DNA of 64,000 nucleotides. It comes from Terrabacter sp040702505 (lineage in GTDB: Bacteria > Actinomycetota > Actinomycetes > Actinomycetales > Dermatophilaceae). Below, piece after piece: positions 57,707-64,000 of the stretch (positions are counted from its first letter, which is position 1; each line of letters opens with the position of its first letter). The position numbers and the translations under genes are program-made. The DNA is taken from assembly GCF_040702505.1 (NCBI RefSeq), contig NZ_JBFBLC010000005.1, forward strand, positions 62,001 to 126,000, written 5' to 3'. The notes below the pieces were generated by a model that ran no database searches, was not told the origin of the DNA, and saw nothing but the letters and a program-made list of their open reading frames with translations.

Positions 57707-59290
57707 TCAGAGGCGGGGGAGGACCGCGGCGGGCACCGGCTCGTCGGCCTGCTCCTGCGCCCGGCGACGGTTGGCCCGCAGTCGCGAGGCCATCCACAGC
57801 GCCGCCGAGACGCCGAGGGCCCACGTGCCGTTGACGACGGTCGCGTCGACCACCCCGTAGGTGACGAAGAAGAGGGTCACGAAGACGACGGCACGCACCT
57901 GCCGAGCGGAGAGCCGCACGGCGGCGAGCAGCAGGCCGCCCCACAGCAGGTACCACGGGTGCACGACGGGGCCGGAGGCGCAGAGCACGAGCAGCGACCC
58001 CGCGGTGGCGAGCACCGGGTTGCGCGGGGCCACCCGCCAGGTGACCCAGGCGATGCCGGCCAGCCCGGCGACCATGCCGATGGTCTGGGCGATGGGCACC
58101 GGCGCGGAGTAGAGGCTCTCGGGCATGCCGCCGACCCGCATGAGCCACTCGACCGCGCTGCCGACGAAGGTCGGCGGAGAGAGCAGGGAGCGCAGGGTCA
58201 CGGGCACCGAGAGGTTGGGGATCCACCCCCAGCCGAGGCCGCTGGCCTGGGTGATGGCCGCGAACGTGGCCAACACGATCGCGCCGTGGACGGCCCCGTG
58301 CCTCAGCATGGCTCGCAGCCGGGCGCTCGCTCCGGGGGCCAGGTCGGTCTGGGCCTGCAGGGCCATGCCGACGACCCCGATGAGGGCGAGGACCGCCGTC
58401 TGCTTGTAGGCGGCGGCGACGGCGATGGTCATCGAGGCCACGACGAGCTGGCCGCGGCTCGCGAGCAGCAGAGCCAGCGTCACGAGGGCCACCATCACGG
58501 AGTCGCCGTGGGCGCCGCCGACGAAGTGCATCAGCACGAGCGGGTTGAGCACGCCGATCCACAGGGCGTGCCGCCCGCTCACGCCGTAGCGCTCGGCGAG
58601 GCGGGGCAGGGCATAGGCGAGCACGCCGACGGCGAGCAGTGCCGGCACGCGCATGGCGAGCGCGGACAGGTAGGCGTTCTCGGGGAGGAAGCTGACGACG
58701 AGGTGCTGCATCTGCAGGGCGAGCGGGCCGTAGGGCGCTGGGGTGTTGACCCACATCGGGTCGACCTGGTCGGCGAAGGGCCCCGGCACCCAGAAGGGCC
58801 CGACGGCATACGGGTCCATCCCGCGCAAGACGATCTGGCCCTGGGCGGCGTAGCTGTAGGCGTCGCGGCTGAAGAGCGGCGGGGCCAGCATGATCGGCAG
58901 GCTCCACAGCAGCCACGCCAGCGAGGGCGCCTTGCGGCCGTGGGCCGGGCGCATCCGCAGCCAGGCGTCGACGAGCAGCGCCATGCCGACGGCCAGCAGG
59001 ACGGTCGTCACCACGCGCCCGGCGCCGGTGCCGAGCCACTCGAGCCCGAAGCGCTGGATGAGCGGCGAGGCCGGCTCCACGAACGTGTTCTCCGGCAGGA
59101 ACGCCGGGCTGACCGAGCCGGCAGCCATGAGCGAGGTGCCGAGCAGGCCACGCCGCACCATCCGGTCGGCCCAGGTGCGCTGCAGGGCGGACGTCAGGCG
59201 GTTCCAGCCCTGGACGGCCGTGCGGAGTTCGGGGGCCGACAGGGGCAGCCGAGCCGTCGTCGTCGCTCCGGCGACACGATGCTCCAGCAC
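57707..59290 (-). CDS. mptB: Polyprenol-phosphomannose-dependent alpha-1,6-mannosyltransferase (MptB-like)
   Basis: A 527-residue GT-C membrane glycosyltransferase with about thirteen hydrophobic helices. The first external loop has FSRDAYSYAAQGQIVLRGMDPYAVGP, with the acidic catalytic residue expected for the fold, and the MptA/MptB/PimE-type N-terminal pattern. MptB extends the alpha-1,6-mannan core of lipomannan in Corynebacteriales; related proteins in Micrococcales make cell-envelope mannans, so the precise product here is inferred. GTG start with AGGAG five to six bases upstream. It is convergent with ppx. Confidence 0.85.
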   Translation of the reverse strand: MLEHRVAGATTTARLPLSAPELRTAVQGWNRLTSALQRTWADRMVRRGLLGTSLMAAGSVSPAFLPENTFVEPASPLIQRFGLEWLGTGAGRVVTTVLLAVGMALLVDAWLRMRPAHGRKAPSLAWLLWSLPIMLAPPLFSRDAYSYAAQGQIVLRGMDPYAVGPFWVPGPFADQVDPMWVNTPAPYGPLALQMQHLVVSFLPENAYLSALAMRVPALLAVGVLAYALPRLAERYGVSGRHALWIGVLNPLVLMHFVGGAHGDSVMVALVTLALLLASRGQLVVASMTIAVAAAYKQTAVLALIGVVGMALQAQTDLAPGASARLRAMLRHGAVHGAIVLATFAAITQASGLGWGWIPNLSVPVTLRSLLSPPTFVGSAVEWLMRVGGMPESLYSAPVPIAQTIGMVAGLAGIAWVTWRVAPRNPVLATAGSLLVLCASGPVVHPWYLLWGGLLLAAVRLSARQVRAVVFVTLFFVTYGVVDATVVNGTWALGVSAALWMASRLRANRRRAQEQADEPVPAAVLPRL

Positions 59291-59490
59291 CCGCAGCTCC
59301 TTCTCCTGGTTTGCGCCGCATCAACCGATGCGACCCGATCCGTCGGAGGGCGCGTCACCATCACCCCTGGACCCCGTTCCTGCAGGTCATTCTAGGTGCA
59401 TCGTCTGCAGGCGGGCGCAGCCACGCCCACCTCGCAGGACCAGGCCCAGGACCGGCGATGCCGACCTGGTGACGGCCGACGCCGTCGTCG

Positions 59491-59565
59491 TACCCCCGGA
59501 GGGACTCGAACCCTCACCGTTGGCGATTTTAAGTCGCCTGCCTCTGCCGATTGGGCCACGGGGGC
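59491..59565 (-). tRNA. tRNA-Leu, anticodon TAA, with short variable loop
   Basis: The reverse strand forms acceptor GCCCCCG/CGGGGGT (discriminator A), D arm GCC/GGC, anticodon stem GGCGA/TCGCC with loop CTTAAAA (anticodon TAA, codon TTA) and T arm GAGGG-TTCGAGT-CCCTC. Length is 75 bases. The variable region is only six bases, although leucine tRNAs normally have a long arm. CCA is not encoded. TTA is a very rare codon at this base composition. Confidence 0.88.
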
Positions 59566-59719
59566 GCGGCCCCCAAGTATGCCGGTTCCGCCGGGGGAAC
59601 CTCGTCGCGCGAACCGTGTCCGGGGAACCTTTCGGTGGGGTGCGTTCGCTTAGTCTTGGGGACAGTCGCCACGCCCATGAGCGGGTCGTGGCACCCAGTG
59701 CTTTTAGGAGCGCACTCAC

Positions 59720-60580
59720 ATGGCAGGTGGAAACCCGGTCTTCGACCGGCTGAACAAGCAGATCGAGAAGGAGCGTTACGCCGGCTTCGGTGCGCCGCAG
59801 GGCAACCCGCAGCAGCCGGCGGCCGGCTACGCGACCCAGGAGACCCTGACGGCCGGGCAGCTCAACGACATGTACAACCGGGCGCCGGCGGGCCCCGCCG
59901 ACACCGGCCGCGTCACGGTCGACGACGTCGTCGTCAAGAGCCTGACGCTCTTCGTGGTCACGGTCGCCGTCGCCGGCGTCTCGTGGTTCTGGACCGAGGC
60001 CAACTCCGAGATGACGCTGCCGTTCTGGCTCGGCGGCATGTTCGGCACGCTGATCCTCGGCTTCGTCATCGCCTTCATGAAGAAGGTGTCGGTGCCGCTG
60101 CTCATGGTCTACGCCGTGCTGCAAGGTGCCTTCCTCGGCGCCTTCAGCCAGTACATCGCGTCGATCCCCAGGTACGACGGCGTCGTGCAGATGGCCGTGC
60201 TCGCCACGCTCTGCGTCTTCGTCGCGATGTACGTCGGCTACGCCACCGGCTTCGTCAAGGTCAACGACAAGACGCGCCGGATGTTCTTCTTCGCCCTCGT
60301 CGGCTACGGCCTCTTCGCCCTGTTGCAGGTCGTGCTGCTCATGACCGGTGTCATCAGCGGCTGGGGCTTCGGCGGCAGCGGCCCGCTCGGACTCATCCTG
60401 TCGGTCCTCGGCGTCGGCCTCGCGTCCTACTCCCTGGCCGTCGACTTCGACTCCATCGACCGCGCCGTCCAGGTCGGCGCCCCGAAGAAGTACTCCTGGC
60501 TGCTCGCCCACGGTCTCATCGTGACCCTGGTCTGGCTCTACATCGAGTTCGTCCGCCTGTTCGCGCGCATGCGCGACTGA
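59720..60580 (+). CDS. Bax inhibitor-1/YccA family membrane protein
   Basis: A 286-residue protein. About 70 N-terminal residues are hydrophilic and Gly/Gln/Pro-rich (NPVFDRLNKQIEKERYAGFG), followed by seven hydrophobic helices of the BI-1 fold, ending YSWLLAHGLIVTLVWLYIEFVRLFARMRD. Bacterial members are thought to be pH-sensitive calcium-leak channels; the role here is unproven. TAGTCT at 59651-59656 is a probable -10 box, giving a leader of about 60 bases. A short gene follows six bases after the stop, probably in the same transcript. Confidence 0.9.
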   Translation: MAGGNPVFDRLNKQIEKERYAGFGAPQGNPQQPAAGYATQETLTAGQLNDMYNRAPAGPADTGRVTVDDVVVKSLTLFVVTVAVAGVSWFWTEANSEMTLPFWLGGMFGTLILGFVIAFMKKVSVPLLMVYAVLQGAFLGAFSQYIASIPRYDGVVQMAVLATLCVFVAMYVGYATGFVKVNDKTRRMFFFALVGYGLFALLQVVLLMTGVISGWGFGGSGPLGLILSVLGVGLASYSLAVDFDSIDRAVQVGAPKKYSWLLAHGLIVTLVWLYIEFVRLFARMRD

Positions 60581-60586
60581 CACCCG

Positions 60587-60901
60587 ATGGCACCTTCGCG
60601 CGTGGGTTCGCCGATCCCGCAGGAGGTGTCGGACGAGCTCCGGCGCGTGGTCGAGCGGTGGCACCAGCTTCCGCTCGACCACGCGCTTTCGCGTATGCCG
60701 TCCGTGCGACTCCTCGTCCAGTCGCTGGCCGACCGCGTGGCCGGGTCCCGCGGGATGCCGGCGGTGCCCGTGCCCGACCTCGGGCCGGCCGTGGTCCTGG
60801 ACCAGCTGACCGTCATGGTGTTCGACCTCTTCAGCGCCCAGCCGGACGCCGACCCGGCCGACGTCGCGGACGCCCTGGCCGGCATACGCCGCTCCCTCTG
60901 A
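60587..60901 (+). CDS. Short conserved-looking protein of unknown function
   Basis: A 104-residue hydrophilic protein, probably all-helical (VSDELRRVVERWHQLPLDHAL, VVLDQLTVMVFDLF, DVADALAGIRRSL). No signal peptide, membrane segment or metal motif is visible and I do not recognise the family. Codon use and third-position GC match the neighbours, and it follows the BI-1 gene by six bases, which supports a real co-transcribed gene. Two octamer copies lie within its short length (60693, encoding Met-Pro, and 60881, forcing an ATA codon). Confidence 0.75.
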   Translation: MAPSRVGSPIPQEVSDELRRVVERWHQLPLDHALSRMPSVRLLVQSLADRVAGSRGMPAVPVPDLGPAVVLDQLTVMVFDLFSAQPDADPADVADALAGIRRSL

Positions 60902-60971
60902 CCCCCACTCACACGTCGAGTGGGCACTTTCCGACGACGGAAAGTGCCCACTCGACTTCGGTTTGTGGGGG
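60902..60971. terminator. Perfect 19-bp hairpin with outer arms between convergent genes
   Basis: GTCGAGTGGGCACTTTCCG (60915-60933) and its exact complement (60938-60956) close on the loop ACGA. Outer arms CCCCCAC (60902-60908) and GTGGGGG (60965-60971) are also complementary. It lies directly between the stop of the 104-residue gene and the stop of the thiolase gene, so it would terminate both. The length and perfection exceed the other terminators in the window. Confidence 0.8.
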
Positions 60972-60975
60972 CGGC

Positions 60976-62199
<1,224 letters not shown>

Positions 62200-62247
62200 G
62201 GGGATCTCCTGGTGCGGCGTTCGGCCCGGGCGACGGCGCGACGGGCC

Positions 62248-62265
62248 ACTAAGCGCTTGCTCAGT
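62248..62265 (-). promoter_or_regulatory. TetR-family fatty-acid-type operator upstream of fadA
   Basis: On the gene strand the core is AGCAAGCGCTTAGT. This fits the actinobacterial TetR-type consensus A-N-CAAG-NN-CTTG-N-T with one mismatch; the inner AAGCGCTT is palindromic. Sites of this type control fatty-acid and steroid degradation genes in actinobacteria. It sits 49 bases ahead of the GTG start, a plausible promoter position. Confidence 0.6.
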
Positions 62266-62498
62266 CCCCACGATGGTAGGACGTCCTCGCACCGGTTGGA
62301 CAGGCTGCCGGGCATGACGTGCGTCTCGGCGGCGGACGCAGCGCGGCTAGTCTGGTCAGGTCCTCGCCGCCCGGAGCCGACGCTCGTCCGGGCCTCGCGG
62401 GGACGCGCGTGGGTCGACCCGAGCGCGCAACACGATGCAGCACCACGCACGACCACCCACACCACTCACCTCAACGACAGCTCAGGGGGCTGCACCAC

Positions 62499-63269
62499 AT
62501 GAAGAACCTCACGACGCGCCTCGTCGCCGTCACCGGCGCGTTCGCGATCACTCTCGGGGCCGCCGCGTGCTCCAAGTCGGACACGCCCACGACCACCGCG
62601 GGCGGCTCTTCCAGCGCGGGCGCCACCGCGGGCTCGTCGGCGTCGGCGCCGGCCACCACCGACACGGGCGCCGCCCCCAAGGCCGCCGACATCCTCGACA
62701 AGGCCAAGAGCAACGCCCTCGCCGCGACCTCCGGCGCGTTCGCCGGGGACGTCGACCAGAACGGCAAGAAGATCACCATCGACTTCAAGGGCACGAGCGA
62801 CGGCAAGACCGCCGACATCGCCATCGAGATGGAGGGTGACGGCAAGGCTCGCGTCATCTCGGTCGCCGACGGCGTCTTCATCCAGGGCGACGCCACCTTC
62901 TGGAAGAAGCAGGGCGCCCCCGCGAAGGTCCAGAACGCCGGGGACAAGTTCATCAAGGCCCCCTCGTCCGCGGGCGCGATGACCGAGAGCCTCAGCCTCA
63001 AGTCCTTCCTCGAGAAGGCGTTCGGGGCCGTGACGCCGGCCCAGGTCTCCGCCACCGTCACGAGCCAGGCCGTCGGCGGCGTCGACTGCTGGGTCCTCAC
63101 CGACAAGAAGGGCGCGGGTGAGGGCGCCCTCTACGTGTCCAAGGACAAGCTCGAGGTCGTGCGCTTCACGGGCTCGAAGTCCAGCCCGGGCCAGCTCGAC
63201 TTCTCGCAGTGGAACGCCGACCTCGGCATCAAGGCGCCGGCCGCCAGCCAGGTGATGTCGCTGAGCTGA
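62499..63269 (+). CDS. LppX/LprAFG-like lipoprotein
   Basis: A 256-residue exported lipoprotein. Signal segment TTRLVAVTGAFAITLGAAAC places the acylated cysteine near residue 24. A Ser/Thr/Ala-rich linker to about residue 60 follows, then a single domain (ADILDKAKSNALAATSGAFAGDV, FKGTSDGKTADIAIEMEG, SVADGVFIQGDATFWKKQ) with the pattern of the LppX_LprAFG family, which binds lipids or lipoglycans in its hydrophobic cavity. Connection with mannan export (MptB-like enzyme nearby) is speculative. TAGTCT at 62348-62353 is a possible -10, giving a leader of about 140 bases. Confidence 0.82.
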   Translation: MKNLTTRLVAVTGAFAITLGAAACSKSDTPTTTAGGSSSAGATAGSSASAPATTDTGAAPKAADILDKAKSNALAATSGAFAGDVDQNGKKITIDFKGTSDGKTADIAIEMEGDGKARVISVADGVFIQGDATFWKKQGAPAKVQNAGDKFIKAPSSAGAMTESLSLKSFLEKAFGAVTPAQVSATVTSQAVGGVDCWVLTDKKGAGEGALYVSKDKLEVVRFTGSKSSPGQLDFSQWNADLGIKAPAASQVMSLS

Positions 63270-63271
63270 GC

Positions 63272-64000
63272 TCAGCCCGTGGGCAGGTCGAGCGCGGACG
63301 GGTTCCGCGCTCGGCCTGTCTGCGCCTCGGCGTCGTGCGTGGCTGCCGTCATCGGGGCCGAGGCCTGGGCCGGCGGGAGCGTGGGCCGCACCCGGTGCAG
63401 CAGCAGCGCCCAGCGGCCGCGGGCCCCTCGGGACCTGCCGCCTACTTCCGCCGGCGCGACCTCGGTGCCCGGCCGCGTGACCGCCCGGGTGGCAGCCACC
63501 GCCACCGGACGCACGCCCTCGCCCCGCCAGGCGTTGGGCTCGGCCGGACGGCTGCGCTCGCCGAAGAGGTCGAGCGCGGCGCTGACCGTCGGCAGCAGCG
63601 CGGCGGCCACCCTGGCGTAGCCCGCCGGGCTGGGGTGGAAGCGGTCCTTGCTGAACATCACGTGCGGCTCGGCCGAGAACGCCTCGCTGAGCAGGTCGCC
63701 CACGGACACGGCCCGGCCACCGGCCTCGACGACGGCCACCGTCTGCGCGGCGGCGAGGTCACGGGACCAGCGGCGGGCCAGCCACCGCAGCGGCTGGGGC
63801 ACCGGCTCGATGGCGCCGAGGTCGGGGCACGTGCCGACGACCACCTCGGCGCCGGCCTCGCGCAGCCGGCGCACGGCAGTCCCCAGGTGGCGCACCGCCA
63901 CGGAGGTGTCGATGCGGTGGGTCACGTCGTTGGCGCCGATCGAGATGACCGCGATGTCGGGTGCGTCGACCGCCGCGAGGGCGCGCTCCACCTGCTCGTC
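63272..64000 (-). CDS. SGNH/GDSL family hydrolase, N-terminally cut by the window edge
   Basis: At least 240 residues are present; the frame is open to the end of the window and the block I GDS motif with the catalytic serine lies outside it. Visible are block III (ISIGANDVTH, oxyanion-hole Asn) and block V DRFHPSPAGYA (catalytic Asp and His). The C-terminal 90 residues are Arg/Ala/Pro-rich and not part of the fold. Such enzymes are esterases or lipases acting on lipids or acylated sugars. It is convergent with the lipoprotein gene, two bases apart. Confidence 0.85.
   Translation of the reverse strand, partial: DEQVERALAAVDAPDIAVISIGANDVTHRIDTSVAVRHLGTAVRRLREAGAEVVVGTCPDLGAIEPVPQPLRWLARRWSRDLAAAQTVAVVEAGGRAVSVGDLLSEAFSAEPHVMFSKDRFHPSPAGYARVAAALLPTVSAALDLFGERSRPAEPNAWRGEGVRPVAVAATRAVTRPGTEVAPAEVGGRSRGARGRWALLLHRVRPTLPPAQASAPMTAATHDAEAQTGRARNPSALDLPTG

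Noticed and set aside
63272..64000. Disrupted (pseudogene) SGNH hydrolase
   Set aside because: The missing N-terminal block is explained by the window edge, and the frame is open to the end.

Overview
The window is GC-rich (about 70% by eye) chromosomal DNA from an actinobacterium. The evidence is frequent GTG starts, TAG-N2-T type -10 boxes, leaderless-looking genes and actinobacterial gene neighbourhoods: glmU-prs, rplY-pth, mfd-lipoprotein-mazG, eno-ftsB-DUF501-ppx, and an MptB-type mannosyltransferase. Protein sequences and gene order fit the Intrasporangiaceae/Micrococcales, but this family placement is inference. No phage, plasmid, IS element or CRISPR array was seen.

Layout. 1-9 kb: end of an ABC-F ATPase; a secreted M36 (fungalysin) metalloprotease; a VOC protein and a MarR repressor carrying matching operators; a trans-aconitate methyltransferase-like enzyme; an Fe-S (6-4) photolyase-type protein; a TetR regulator; a glutamine-type tRNA. 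9-15 kb: one 5.8-kb gene for a secreted multidomain protein (DMFase-beta-like domain, DUF4082 and fibronectin III repeats). 15-17.7 kb: glmU-prs. 17.8-23.5 kb: two glycosyltransferases, a CGNR-like regulator with a divergent EamA exporter, rplY and pth. 23.7-46.2 kb: a large exopolysaccharide (EPS) locus in three translationally coupled runs. These are an aminotransferase with two hexapeptide acyltransferases; a dehydrogenase, epimerase, aminotransferase and Wzx-type flippase; and an AlgD-like GDP-mannose dehydrogenase, glycosyltransferases, asparagine synthase-like amidotransferase, two-domain oxidoreductase, heparinase-family protein, two Wzz-like proteins and a Wzy/WaaL-like polymerase. Mfd, a lipoprotein and MazG then separate this block from the phosphoglycosyltransferase expected to start repeat-unit synthesis (52.3-53.8 kb). 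54-64 kb: eno, ftsB, DUF501, ppx, mptB, tRNA-Leu(UAA), a Bax-inhibitor-1 family gene, a thiolase, an LppX-like lipoprotein and a truncated SGNH hydrolase.

The EPS genes read together as a Wzx/Wzy pathway for a polymer with amino-deoxy sugars and probably uronic acids: priming by the polyprenyl phosphotransferase, chain extension by GT2/GT4 enzymes, export by the flippase, and polymerisation under control of two Wzz proteins. Both Wzz proteins carry an ATPase-like cytoplasmic domain with no visible P-loop.

The most unusual signal is an octamer, GTATGCCG/CGGCATAC. I found 34 copies by eye in both orientations (18 and 16) and in different reading frames. It is used even where it forces the rare codons ATA and TAT, and one inverted pair forms the hairpin behind prs. 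Every GTATGCC I found extends to the full octamer. It behaves like a highly iterated functional DNA word (compare Neisseria DUS, Haemophilus USS, cyanobacterial HIP1), and I do not know it as a described element.
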